Assembly (NCBI GenBank): GCA_009784525.1 | Contig: WRBM01000001.1 | Coordinates: 47,563 to 111,562, forward strand | Direction of reading: 5' to 3' | Length of the DNA stretch: 64,000 nt | Source of the DNA: Erysipelotrichales bacterium | GTDB taxonomy: Bacteria; Bacillota_I; Bacilli_A; Acholeplasmatales; WRBM01 | Shown: piece by piece, positions 8,067 through 16,218 of the stretch | Numbering within the stretch: position 1 is the first letter of the stretch | Layout of the letters: every line of letters starts with the position of its first letter | Made by a program: the position numbers and the translations under genes | Notes under the pieces: generated by a model | The model's database searches: none | Told to the model about the DNA's origin: nothing | Seen by the model: only the letters and a program-made list of their open reading frames with translations

Positions 8067-8094
8067 TTATATCGTTAAAAATTAATAAGTCTAG
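8067..8094 (-). promoter_or_regulatory. Phage-family promoter 5
   Basis: Minus strand: TAGACT (8094-8089), spacer TATTAATTTTTAACGA, TATAAT (8072-8067). Same 16-nt spacing as the four copies at 1.6-4.3 kb with a diverged spacer. It drives the DUF4314-metK-HNH operon. Confidence 0.65.
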
Positions 8095-9408
8095 TTAAAC
8101 TTGTTTAAAGAAGTCAATATCTGATAATAGTGTGCTTGAGCCATTTCTAATTAAGTAACAAGCATCCATATTACCCTTTAAATTAATGTATCTCTTAACT
8201 ATCACATCCGCAAACTTTTCATCTAATTCCATTAAGAATGCTTTACGGTTTAATTCTTCAGAAGCTATTAGTGTTGATCCCGAACCACCAAATAGATCTA
8301 GGACATTTTGTCCTATGGTCGAGGAGTTTTTAATTAGTTCTCCAATTAAGCTGATGGGTTTCATTGTTGGATGTAAATCATTCTTAACTGGTTTATCATG
8401 ATTTAGAACACTATTTTTCAATGAATAGATTTTTTCTAATAATTCAATGAGTGCTTCTTTTTTCATTGACTTAAAGTCAAGACTCAACGAATCAATGACC
8501 GTTGTCTTAGTTCTGTCATCAATAAAATAATGACCCTTACCTTCTTTCCAACCATAATAAATTCCTTCATGTTTCCACTGATAGTCTTGTCTGCCTAATA
8601 CAAGCTGATTCTTATTCCAAATTAATTGTTGTCTTGGTCTTAGGTTATTTTGACTTAAGGCTTTATCAAATTCAATATGAGCTGATGAAGAGTGACATAC
8701 ATAATAACTCGCACCCGGCTTTAAACAATCCAACATATTCTTAAAGCATTTATCTAAGAATATTAAGAAATCTTCCGGTGACATTTTATCATTCTTTATT
8801 CTTCTGTTATCAAACTGTTCATAAGTATCACCTTTAGAACCGATGTCAACATTATATGGTGGATCTGTAACAACTAAGTCAACCTGTTCTCCATTTAACA
8901 ATATTTCAAAATGTTTCTGATTAGTTGAATCACCGCACATTAATCTGTGATTCCCTAAAACATAGATATCACCTAATTGTGAATATGGTATTTCGGTGAT
9001 TGCTTCTTCAATATCAAAATCATCCTCATGAATTTCTTCAGGTAAATCAAGTTCAAACCCAAAGAGTGTCATATCAAAATCTTTTAAACCTTCTAATTCA
9101 AGTGCCAGCTTATCTAAATTCCAACTTGCGATTTCTCCAACCTTATTATCGGCCAGACGGAATGCCTTAATTTGCTCATCAGTTAGGTCATCCGCAATTA
9201 TACAAGGTACTTCTGTTAATCCTAAATGTTTAGCGGCCTTATATCTTGTATGACCTGCAATAATGATATTATTTTTATCTACAATTATCGGAACCTTAAA
9301 TCCAAATTCTTTAATTGAATTAGCGACCGCCTCAATTGCGGCTTCGTTATCTCTTGGATTATTTTCATATTCCTTTAAATCACTTATCATTCTTTTTGTT
9401 AGCTGCAT
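8095..9408 (-). CDS. ParB-domain / N6-adenine or N4-cytosine DNA methyltransferase fusion
   Basis: 437 residues. Residues 1-95 form a ParB-like nuclease/N-terminal domain (NNPRDNEAAIEAVANSI, GHTRY at 52-56). The rest is an amino-methyltransferase with DPPY at 182-185 and the SAM-binding motif DLFGGSGST near residue 370, preceded by HPTMKP. This ParB-MTase architecture is typical of phage and integrative-element orphan methylases. It overlaps the HTH gene upstream by 29 nt. Methylation of phage DNA against restriction is a reasonable inference. Confidence 0.92.
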   Translation of the reverse strand: MQLTKRMISDLKEYENNPRDNEAAIEAVANSIKEFGFKVPIIVDKNNIIIAGHTRYKAAKHLGLTEVPCIIADDLTDEQIKAFRLADNKVGEIASWNLDKLALELEGLKDFDMTLFGFELDLPEEIHEDDFDIEEAITEIPYSQLGDIYVLGNHRLMCGDSTNQKHFEILLNGEQVDLVVTDPPYNVDIGSKGDTYEQFDNRRIKNDKMSPEDFLIFLDKCFKNMLDCLKPGASYYVCHSSSAHIEFDKALSQNNLRPRQQLIWNKNQLVLGRQDYQWKHEGIYYGWKEGKGHYFIDDRTKTTVIDSLSLDFKSMKKEALIELLEKIYSLKNSVLNHDKPVKNDLHPTMKPISLIGELIKNSSTIGQNVLDLFGGSGSTLIASEELNRKAFLMELDEKFADVIVKRYINLKGNMDACYLIRNGSSTLLSDIDFFKQV

Positions 9409-9889
9409 CTATATCCCCTACTTCAAGTGGTCTCCATTCAGACTCATTATTTTTAATCTCTGCCTTTTTCTCTGACAGTTCAAGTTCATATTTCTTCTCA
9501 GAATATTCCTTACCAAAATTAATTATTAAAAGGTATCTCCCTACTCCTGGATCAGGTAATACATTTCGCATTTTCTTTAAAATTTTCTTCTTAGTACCTG
9601 ATGATGTTTGTTCAATATATGTATCTTCATCTATAATCTGAAAGCCCATCGCTTTTTTAAACATCATCTCAAGAAGTGATTGTTTAAGTAAGTTCCTTCC
9701 AGTAACGTATGCTTCATCAACATCTTGATACTTCTTTCTTAATGTATAAAGTGTTGTTTCTGAAATACCAAGGATAGATGCGATGATTTCCATTCCACAT
9801 GACTTTGAGGCAAGTTCCTTAATTAGTTTTAATTTTGATTCTAATGTTTTATCTTCAACCCATACTTTATAAATATCCTTCCTTTTCAT
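9380..9889 (-). CDS. HTH protein, terminase-small-like or phage regulator
   Basis: The start ATG at 9889 has GAGGAC just upstream; a TTG start 12 nt earlier is less likely. About 169 residues. The N-terminal half is helical with a helix-turn-helix (ASILGISETTLYTLRKKY), then VDEAYVTGRNLLKQS. A later VLPDPGVGRYLLIINF block resembles the family often annotated as phage terminase small subunit-like. It could bind a packaging or regulatory site in the structured gap upstream. Confidence 0.6.
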   Translation of the reverse strand: MKRKDIYKVWVEDKTLESKLKLIKELASKSCGMEIIASILGISETTLYTLRKKYQDVDEAYVTGRNLLKQSLLEMMFKKAMGFQIIDEDTYIEQTSSGTKKKILKKMRNVLPDPGVGRYLLIINFGKEYSEKKYELELSEKKAEIKNNESEWRPLEVGDIDAANKKNDK

Positions 9890-9946
9890 ATGCGTCCTCA
9901 ACCTTTTTAATCAAAATCATTGTATCACTTAACATTTAATTCTTTA

Positions 9947-9965
9947 GTTTACTCAGAGCATACAA
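9947..9965 (+). repeat. 19-bp direct repeat, copy B (GTTTACTCAGAGCATACAA)
   Basis: Matches 17 of 19 bases with 4460-4478 (GTTTGCTGAGAGCATACAA) in the same orientation. Each copy lies beside a structured intergenic element, and together they bracket the rhuM to HTH-gene block of about 5.5 kb. Confidence 0.5.
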
Positions 9966-9967
9966 AT

Positions 9968-10000
9968 AAAAAAAACTATTTCCGGTTAAGAAAATAGTTT
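9968..10000 (-). terminator. Intrinsic terminator
   Basis: Minus-strand AAACTATTT...AAATAGTTT stem followed by a run of eight U. Confidence 0.6.
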
Positions 10001-10015
10001 ATATTTTTTAGGTTT

Positions 10016-10102
10016 GAGTACCTATATATCTATAAAAAATGGAGTTAACCGCTGAAAGGTAGGCGGTTTGTTTTGAATACTTATATAGGTACCCAACTCC
10101 AT
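10016..10102. other. Pseudoknot-like interleaved inverted repeats, candidate structured RNA or packaging/replication site
   Basis: Three pairings interleave. A: GAGTACCTATATA (10016-10028) with TATATAGGTACCC (10082-10094), one mismatch. B: ATGGAGTT (10039-10046) with AACTCCAT (10095-10102). C: AACCGC (10047-10052) with GCGGTT (10063-10068). The order A-B-C-C'-A'-B' cannot form as simple nested hairpins, so it implies a pseudoknot or alternative folds. A further stem (CCATAACAT 10155-10163 with ATGTTATGG 10203-10211) follows. No known family recognised. Confidence 0.5.
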
Positions 10103-10431
10103 TATAACTTATTTTATTTATTTTTGATAATTTTTTTTATTAAGAGAGGGGAACCCATAACATACACTTAAATAAGGAGACAACAGCCTATGGTTAAGAT
10201 ACATGTTATGGATAAAACTATTATATACTAATTTTTTTTATTTTGTATACTTTTTTATCATTTTTTTATATTCTTGATTTTTCAGTTTATTGCCTATCTA
10301 ATACACATTTAGGTAGTAATTTATCCGTTTTAATCATGCATAAACGGTACTTATTGAATAGATAAATTTTCAACAATAAAGGTGTGCCCTATGGTCGATT
10401 GGATTGGTAAATTTATATTAAAACTAACAGC
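10103..10431. other. Intergenic region with a stem and 3'-flanking repeat, no gene seen
   Basis: Holds the CCATAACAT/ATGTTATGG stem, poly-T tracts, and a copy of the 3'-flanking repeat at about 10268-10375. Nothing coding recognised. Confidence 0.4.
10268..10375 (-). repeat. 3'-flanking repeat X, copy 1
   Basis: A block beginning TTCTTGATTTTTCAGTTTAT (plus strand), continuing CTATCTAATACACAT and ending ATAAACGGTACTTATTGA. It matches 18711-18797 and, more weakly, 13612-13702. Each copy sits just past the stop codon of a minus-strand gene. Confidence 0.5.
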
Positions 10432-10908
10432 TTATCTCCAACGCTTTAACGTCTTATAAAACTTCAACATTTCTTCTCTTGCCGTTTCTTCATCTACATA
10501 GCCATCAGGATTATTAATACTTTTTAATCGATATGGAATTCCTTGTTCTACCATCTCTTCAATTGTTTCATCTTCTTTTCCATAAGAACCATCTACATAG
10601 CAATATTTACAGTAATCCTCACTAGGTGATGTATCTTTATTTAGTCCATTAAAACCTTCCGCAGGATAATGGCTTCCACAACTTTGACAAAAGAATGTTC
10701 CTGCAACACCAAAGTTTGTAGTACTATCTAAATTAAATAATCCAGTAATTTTTTGTAATATTTCAATGCTTGGAGTTGTATCTCCATTTTCCCATCTAGA
10801 AACCGCCTGTCTCGTAACAAATAGTTTTCTAGCTAACTCTTCTTGAGTTATACCATTCAGCCTTCTTATTTCTACGATTTTACTTGCAATATCCATATTT
10901 AACTTCAC
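10432..10908 (-). CDS. XRE-family HTH regulator with zinc ribbon
   Basis: 158 residues. Residues 5-60 are a canonical XRE helix-turn-helix (GITQEELARKLFVTRQAVSR, WENGDTTPSIE). Residues 73-108 are a putative zinc ribbon with CQSCG and YCKYCY, as in the zf-ribbon_2 family, followed by an acidic helical tail. A cytosolic DNA-binding regulator. The same two-domain architecture is common in Firmicutes regulators of unknown target. Its 3' end is followed by repeat X. Confidence 0.88.
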   Translation of the reverse strand: MKLNMDIASKIVEIRRLNGITQEELARKLFVTRQAVSRWENGDTTPSIEILQKITGLFNLDSTTNFGVAGTFFCQSCGSHYPAEGFNGLNKDTSPSEDYCKYCYVDGSYGKEDETIEEMVEQGIPYRLKSINNPDGYVDEETAREEMLKFYKTLKRWR

Positions 10909-11039
10909 CCTTTTTTTATTTAATTATACAACATTAACTAATTGATTTAAAGCAACAATTTGTTGCTAACTTATAAATATTATTCCTATTATTAATTTCA
11001 AAAAGAAAATTTAATTTATACTTAAATGCAAGGTAAATA

Positions 11040-11072
11040 AATATAAAAGCCACTCTAATTTATAGTTAGAGC
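11040..11072 (-). terminator. Intrinsic terminator after the 11098 lipoprotein gene
   Basis: CTCTAAC/TTAGAG stem within GGCTG...TGGC, then a U-rich run on the minus strand. Confidence 0.6.
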
Positions 11073-11097
11073 AGCCTCATTCTTTATCTTTAATTAT

Positions 11098-11514
11098 TTA
11101 CCATCGTCCACGATAATGAATCCAAACAGATGCGATTGTTCCATTACGTCTATATTGAAATCTAACCGAAAAAGCATCTTCTTCCCAATCGCTAATTGAC
11201 TCAATAATTCTAGCAACTCTTTCTTCAATGAAATCATTCGCTTCTTCAATTGTTGAAAAGAAACTAACATAGGCTGTATATAAATTAATTATTTGACCTG
11301 GTGATGTTTTATGAGGACTAGGTTCATTTGTAGCACGAATATTAACCCTATCATAAAATGGATGAAGTCTCCATCCTTCTCTTTCAAAACGTGCCCTCAT
11401 AGCAGTATGATCACCACTAGGATCCATGATCCACGAAGGTGCATTTGATGAGTTGCATGCTACTAAGGATAAAGCAGCAATCATTAGAATAAATACTGTA
11501 AGAATTTTTTTCAT
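11098..11514 (-). CDS. Small lipoprotein of unknown function
   Basis: 138 residues. It has a lysine-rich N-terminus, a hydrophobic stretch and lipobox LVAC with Cys at residue 20, so it is probably lipid-anchored outside the membrane. The mature part is mixed α/β with a conserved-looking RFEREGWRLHPFYDRVNI and a final RYRRNGTIASVWIHYRG strand. No family recognised. Single-gene unit with its own terminator; one of seven lipoproteins in the cargo region. Confidence 0.8.
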   Translation of the reverse strand: MKKILTVFILMIAALSLVACNSSNAPSWIMDPSGDHTAMRARFEREGWRLHPFYDRVNIRATNEPSPHKTSPGQIINLYTAYVSFFSTIEEANDFIEERVARIIESISDWEEDAFSVRFQYRRNGTIASVWIHYRGRW

Positions 11515-11585
11515 GATTTTCCTCTTTCAATAAAACGATTCTATATACAGTTTTTATTTTATCATAATTAATTTAAATCAGATTT

Positions 11586-12074
11586 TTATTTATGAATGTT
11601 GAGTTCGAATTCTTTTGATAGTTTTTCAAATCTATTTTTAAAACTTGATTTATGTTGTTCTAAAATAGGTAAAGAGAAATTATATAAAACATGTTGCAGC
11701 ACATCAGCATCAATCAAAACTTCATCAAAAGAAGAAAAATTTTCTTCTTTTGAGCTATGATTATGGATGGCCGAACAAATCATATTGGTTTCAATTTCAT
11801 TTGTTAGTTTTAACTCAGTTAATATTTCTCTCGCTAACACTGCTCCCTTAATTGCGTGATCAGCATGGTTACCTGTTTTATAAGTATATAAATCATGTAA
11901 CATTCCCGCCATTGTTGCAAGCTCTACATCTTCATCACGTCTTAAAGCAATCAACGCACATGCTTGAGCTACTCCATAAAGGTGTAGATAGGCACAACGT
12001 CTGTTTTGAGTATCGCTCATATTTAATAAAATCTCATCAATATAGTTTCTTAAAATCTCTACTCTATTTTCCAT
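11586..12074 (-). CDS. HD-domain phosphohydrolase
   Basis: 162 residues. Residues 25-120 show an HD fold: LHLYGVAQACALIAL, the HD pair in GMLHDLYTY near 57-65, DHAIKGAVLA, AIHNHS near 105-110 and DADVLQH near 122-128. These metal-binding residues suggest phosphohydrolase activity on a nucleotide or similar substrate. Cytosolic. AGGAG ribosome site present. Substrate cannot be inferred. Confidence 0.85.
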   Translation of the reverse strand: MENRVEILRNYIDEILLNMSDTQNRRCAYLHLYGVAQACALIALRRDEDVELATMAGMLHDLYTYKTGNHADHAIKGAVLAREILTELKLTNEIETNMICSAIHNHSSKEENFSSFDEVLIDADVLQHVLYNFSLPILEQHKSSFKNRFEKLSKEFELNIHK

Positions 12075-12129
12075 TGGAATCTCCTTTAGTTATTTTACTA
12101 TAATTTTTGGTGCAAAATATTATATCATA

Positions 12130-12163
12130 AAAAAAGAGCAATGCTAATTAATGTTAACATCGC
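12130..12163 (-). terminator. Intrinsic terminator or bidirectional stem
   Basis: GAGC...GCTC stem containing ATGTTAACAT-like symmetry with A/T tracts on both sides. It lies beyond the small frame 12183-12275 and the 12309 gene on the minus strand. Confidence 0.5.
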
Positions 12164-12182
12164 TCAAAATTTATTTACTTGA

Positions 12183-12275
12183 TTAAAAAATGTGTGAACG
12201 GACTCTGAACAAAGAACAAATATACATACTGATAAAAATGCAAAAAATATTAATACTAATTTCTTCCTGTTTCAT
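12183..12275 (-). CDS. Possible 30-residue hydrophobic peptide
   Basis: ATG at 12275 follows AAGGAAAG, close for a ribosome site. The product is about 30 residues, with a hydrophobic core (ISINIFCIFISMYICSLF) and a basic end. It lies just downstream of the 12309 gene and before a terminator. It could be a small membrane peptide or a chance frame. Confidence 0.25.
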   Translation of the reverse strand: MKQEEISINIFCIFISMYICSLFRVRSHIF

Positions 12276-12308
12276 CTTTCCTTTTCTTCTTAATTTTTTT
12301 AATGCCAT

Positions 12309-13385
12309 TTAGACTATAGGAATTATCATTTCAAGTAGTTCCATCATAACTAATCTAGTGCCACTTTGAAAAAGTTGATAAAATCTTCTATGAGTCCTAC
12401 TACTAAAATTGGCTTCTATCATTCTTATTTCTACAAACGAATGACGACTTATCATTTTTCTTAAACTTGGTGTATTAACTACAAACGATGTGTTTTCTAC
12501 CCAAGATTCGGGACGAACAGGTGATAAATCTATTATTATTGTACGCCTTGGAGATGCTATCCATGGGCTGCTTGTGCCCAACATAAAAATTCCCTGAAAA
12601 CTCAATGCCACGCCACTAATAGATTCTAATACTGGCAAATTATACAATGAGGCCTCCATCGGTCTGTTCGCACCATGAATTCTTTCTAATCTAGCTAAAT
12701 TAGAAATTGATTTTGATAATAATAAACTATTATCAGGTAAAGTAATTTCTCTTAGTTCGTTTGAATTATCAAAGGCATATGGTAAAATCACACCTCCTAA
12801 ACTAGATTCAAAACTAAACATCCTAATATTTGAATTCTCAAACGCGCGGTAGCCTACTCCAATTACATTATTTCCGTGAATACTTTCAGGTACTCTAACA
12901 TTTCTACCAACTCTACTTGTAAAACCACTCACAAAGAATCCCGCTTGCCGATGTTCTGTAAATGCCTCAATTAAATGAACTAAGTTAAAAAAGTCATTTC
13001 TTGCTCTACGATAATACATAAGAGCGATTTCAGTTAAAAGAGGTCCGTCATAATCAGGATCATCTCTTAATTCCCAATGATTAAACTGTTTGAATGGGGT
13101 GATTGGTTCTTGTTTATTATCACTCATATTAAAATAATAAAAATGATGAAATAATAGCTTATCATTAATATTAAAATCATAAACTCTTACTTCATTTCTT
13201 CCCCATAATTCATCAAGATCAACAAAAGTATAAACTATACCGTTACGAATTACTTCATCACCATTTTTATATTCAATCAACTCTTCATAATTTTTAAATG
13301 AAATAACGCCTGTAAGTATTAATGTCACAAACACTCCTGCAGCAACCATCAATAGCATCATCCCAAGTATTAAGATTTTTTTCAT
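12309..13385 (-). CDS. Membrane-anchored or secreted BspA-like leucine-rich protein
   Basis: Start taken at 13385, where AGGAGGAGAG precedes ATG; an upstream frame extension lacks a ribosome site. About 358 residues. The N-terminus KKILILGMMLLMVAAGVFVTLIL is a signal/anchor. The middle has irregular leucine-rich repeats of the BspA/LRR_5 type (GNNVIGVGYRAFENSNIRMF, VILPYAFDNSNELREITLP), found in surface proteins that bind host or neighbouring cells. Binding partner unknown. Confidence 0.7.
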   Translation of the reverse strand: MKKILILGMMLLMVAAGVFVTLILTGVISFKNYEELIEYKNGDEVIRNGIVYTFVDLDELWGRNEVRVYDFNINDKLLFHHFYYFNMSDNKQEPITPFKQFNHWELRDDPDYDGPLLTEIALMYYRRARNDFFNLVHLIEAFTEHRQAGFFVSGFTSRVGRNVRVPESIHGNNVIGVGYRAFENSNIRMFSFESSLGGVILPYAFDNSNELREITLPDNSLLLSKSISNLARLERIHGANRPMEASLYNLPVLESISGVALSFQGIFMLGTSSPWIASPRRTIIIDLSPVRPESWVENTSFVVNTPSLRKMISRHSFVEIRMIEANFSSRTHRRFYQLFQSGTRLVMMELLEMIIPIV

Positions 13386-13564
13386 TTCTCTCCTCCTATT
13401 GCAAGCAGTTTTATTCCAATATTTCAGATGACAACTCCAAAAGATTGCACTCTCTTTTAATTTTAACACACATCTCTGAAAATGATTTCTTTTCAGTTAA
13501 ATCATAATAGATTTTACCAATTATTTTGAGAAAGTATTTAAAAAATCAACCGACAAAAAGAGCA

Positions 13565-13593
13565 ATGCTAACTTCAATTAACAATGCTCATAT
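13565..13593 (-). terminator. Intrinsic terminator after the phospholipase-like gene
   Basis: GAGCATTGTTAA...TTAGCATTGCTC stem followed by TTTTTG on the minus strand. Confidence 0.65.
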
Positions 13594-13611
13594 TTCGTTT
13601 AAATTTTAGTT

Positions 13612-13702
13612 TCATGATTTTACTCAATAAGATATATCTGTTTCTTATGTAGGTATGCTATTTTCTCGTTTAAGAAATTATAAACAGTGATTATTGAATT
13701 CA
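13612..13702 (-). repeat. 3'-flanking repeat X, diverged copy 3
   Basis: Shares ATAAACAGTGATTATTGAAT with copy 1 (ATAAACGGTACTTATTGAAT) and a weaker CATGATTTTAC start; located just past the stop of the phospholipase-like gene. Confidence 0.35.
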
Positions 13703-13709
13703 TCATTAT

Positions 13710-14915
13710 TTAACAATATAAGTGTGATCTATGATCAACTGGATTTGATGAAATTAGGTCAAAAATACTCCATGGGTCATTTGGTACAAACATAAATCTA
13801 CTTGTAAATCCGCAAATAGTACAACGAAAAATACCCGTACCAGTTGGAATCATATTGTGTGGCTCCAAAAAAGTTCTTCCACAATACATATGAGTGCATT
13901 CTCTAAAATGTCCTGCTTCATTCCAAGCGCTTGTAAGTGGGCCTGATGTACATCTATGAGGAGATACTGTATTTGCAAATTGAATCAAGACTGCAGCGTT
14001 TGCATTTACCGCTGCTTCTAAAGCTAAATCTACTCGCCAGTTGAATTCAACTTCTCCTAATCCTAAAAAGTTGCTATCATAATCTCTAAAAGAAACTCTT
14101 ACAAGTCTATGCAATAAAACTGACATCGGCTCATTCCAATTATGTGGATTAAACCTAAAGTTTTGTGGAATAGCCATTTCTTGTCTAGCTATAGCTCTTT
14201 CTTCAAAATTTTGATGATTAGCTAATAGCCAAGGACCGTTAATCCAATCATGAATAATACCAAGGCGCTGATACCCAGTATGAACAGGAGCGGCCATATC
14301 ACTTATGTAATGAAGAGCTTTACCCAAACGTCTAAAAGCTTCTATATGTCTATTGCTGCGATATAGATTTATTGCCGCATTATAATGTTGCATGAAGCGA
14401 TCCTTTGCATTAGGTCCGTTGCTTCCTAAAAGGTTTCCACTAGTTGGAACATAGTAAAAGTGCGAACTAAATGTAGGTGTATTCAAAGGTCCTATTGTAT
14501 CTCTTTCATGTGCATCGGACCAATTTGTATACCAGACAACGTTTGCCCAGGTTGTTCCAGTGTAATTTGTTGAGTTGACTTTTCTATGTACCGGCGGCAA
14601 AGAACCAAACACATGCGGAAATCTTGATGCAACATACATAAAAGCCCGATCTGCAATAAACTGATGAGTCGAATTATTGTAATATCTATATGATTTATTT
14701 CCTGCATTCCACATTGGTTGTATATTATAAATTAAATAATTCTCATTATATCCGATTGGGTCACATAAACTATATTCTAACTTATAAAGATTTTCATTCT
14801 GCAAAATATCTATATATCTATAATAAGAATAAACATTGTCGAACTTGAATAAAAATCCAACTGTAATCACAAGTAAAAATATTAAAAGCTTTTGATACCA
14901 CTTAAATGGCTTCAT
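13710..14915 (-). CDS. Secreted zinc-dependent phospholipase C-like protein
   Basis: 401 residues with an N-terminal signal/anchor (KLLIFLLVITVGFLFKF). The zinc site of the bacterial PLC/alpha-toxin family is visible: H84 (THQFIADRA), the WSDAHERD segment near 132-139, LHYISDMAAPVH at 201-212 and HQNFEERA near 234-241. It would hydrolyse phospholipids outside the cell. The C-terminus (about 310-380) replaces the usual C2-like domain with a Cys/His-rich stretch (CTHMYCGRT, FRCTICGFTSR) that may bind zinc. It overlaps the membrane-protein gene upstream by 14 nt. Confidence 0.82.
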   Translation of the reverse strand: MKPFKWYQKLLIFLLVITVGFLFKFDNVYSYYRYIDILQNENLYKLEYSLCDPIGYNENYLIYNIQPMWNAGNKSYRYYNNSTHQFIADRAFMYVASRFPHVFGSLPPVHRKVNSTNYTGTTWANVVWYTNWSDAHERDTIGPLNTPTFSSHFYYVPTSGNLLGSNGPNAKDRFMQHYNAAINLYRSNRHIEAFRRLGKALHYISDMAAPVHTGYQRLGIIHDWINGPWLLANHQNFEERAIARQEMAIPQNFRFNPHNWNEPMSVLLHRLVRVSFRDYDSNFLGLGEVEFNWRVDLALEAAVNANAAVLIQFANTVSPHRCTSGPLTSAWNEAGHFRECTHMYCGRTFLEPHNMIPTGTGIFRCTICGFTSRFMFVPNDPWSIFDLISSNPVDHRSHLYC

Positions 14916-15282
14916 ACCTCTTCCTCGATGAAAATTCTAGTGCAAATAATAAGCAAACTAGAATTGCCACAATACCAAACGTTATATGAGCGAAACTAAT
15001 GTTTGCATGCCAATCATGCGCTAATACATACAATATATTCCTTACGAACCATGCAAAAATCACAATTGCAAGAGTAAATATAAAATTAAAGATATTTATT
15101 TTATTATTGCTTCTTTTAAAAGCTGCAAATAAATTATATATAATTGCTGGCAAATAGATTATCATAATAACGGCTATATTATTCCATTCATTATCCATAA
15201 CTATTCCCATTAACAACAAATGTATTACTAAAATCATTGCCACACTTAGTTGCAAACGACTAACCATATTCTTATCTTTCAT
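14902..15282 (-). CDS. Four-helix membrane protein
   Basis: Start at 15282 chosen for AAGGGGAGCGAA upstream. About 126 residues with four hydrophobic segments: LSVAMILVIHLLLMGIVM, IAVIMIIYLPAIIYNLFAAF, FNFIFTLAIVIFAWFV and FAHITFGIVAILVCLLFAL. The basic C-terminus overlaps the phospholipase-like gene, so the two form an operon. It might protect the producer membrane or assist export; that is inference from position only. Confidence 0.7.
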   Translation of the reverse strand: MKDKNMVSRLQLSVAMILVIHLLLMGIVMDNEWNNIAVIMIIYLPAIIYNLFAAFKRSNNKINIFNFIFTLAIVIFAWFVRNILYVLAHDWHANISFAHITFGIVAILVCLLFALEFSSRKRYEAI

Positions 15283-15365
15283 TTCGCTCCCCTTTTCTAA
15301 ATAAACTTCTAATTCATTAAAATACAATCTCTTCCACTCAACCACCTCTATCCTTTATAAACATA

Positions 15366-15528
15366 AAAACCATTAGTACATAATTTGTACCAATGGCTTT
15401 CTAATTTCTTACGGTCTAAACATTTATCAATTTTTAACTTAAGATTATTTCCGTAAATATTAATTCACCGATTTGATCCAAATTTATGATTTATTGTTTC
15501 CTTATTCAATTAACTCTTAGATTGAGTT
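15366..15528 (-). ncRNA. Candidate small RNA, copy 1 of a duplicated unit
   Basis: The minus strand carries an extended -10 TGATATAAT (TATAAT at 15540-15535), about 160 nt of sequence, then a terminator (CCATTGGTACA/TGTACTAATGG plus U-run) at 15398-15366. It aligns along its length with 16219-16384, including ATTTGGATCAAATCGGTGAA and the TTACGG...CCGTAA pairing. There is no convincing open frame. It could instead be a conserved 3' UTR of the 15576 gene, whose stop lies 36 nt upstream of the -10. Confidence 0.45.
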
Positions 15529-15575
15529 GTAGTTATTATATCATATAACCAAAACAATAATAATTTTAGCTTTAT

Positions 15576-16139
15576 TTAATCTTGCAAAATGGACATTAGT
15601 TGTTCTAATGATATTATAGGAGTCATACGGTGGCCAGACATTTTCCAACGATCTATACTTGGAATAACATTTGCCACTTTATTTTCTACGCTATTTTGAC
15701 GAATATCTCTTAGCCAGTTTCTATCTTTTCTTACCAATAATCCTTCAGAATCTGCATTAAATGAGCTACAACTATTATCGCTTATAATATAAAATTGTTC
15801 AACTACACCAATTTCATATTTACTTAATATCTCGTTAGGAAGTATCACAATCACTTCACCTGAAGTTCTGGCTCTGTCTCCCCTTATAGTTGTAAATTCA
15901 AATAAAAAGTTCAAATTTCCATTATCAATATATACTGTATATAAATAAATTCCCTCAACCACAGTTCCAAACTGATATGGAACAATTATCAATGTAAATT
16001 CATTAAAAAATTTTTCATCAAAGTCCTCTACCGCAAAATCAACTATTGGTGATGGAAAGTTTTCATTTTTATTTTCACAGGCGCCAAGCAATGTAATTGA
16101 AAATATCATAATTACTATTATTAAAATTTTATTACGCAA
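15576..16139 (-). CDS. Lipoprotein of unknown function
   Basis: 187 residues. The N-terminus has lipobox LGAC with Cys at residue 20. Mature protein: a Pro/Asn linker, then a β-rich part with LIIVPYQFGTVVEGIYLY and RTSGEVIVILP, ending in a helix (SLEQLMSILQ). No family recognised. Flanked by the two copies of the candidate small RNA. Confidence 0.75.
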   Translation of the reverse strand: MRNKILIIVIMIFSITLLGACENKNENFPSPIVDFAVEDFDEKFFNEFTLIIVPYQFGTVVEGIYLYTVYIDNGNLNFLFEFTTIRGDRARTSGEVIVILPNEILSKYEIGVVEQFYIISDNSCSSFNADSEGLLVRKDRNWLRDIRQNSVENKVANVIPSIDRWKMSGHRMTPIISLEQLMSILQD

Positions 16140-16218
16140 TTAAATCTCCTTCTTTCTTTTCCTCCTGAATTCTTTTTTCTTTCATACTTTTATTTATTAT
16201 GCCTCCCATTCGTAACGC

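Noticed and set aside
10016..10102. HDV-like ribozyme
   Set aside because: The pairing order resembles a nested pseudoknot, but helix lengths, the missing joining segment before the last helix and no recognisable catalytic C region do not fit.
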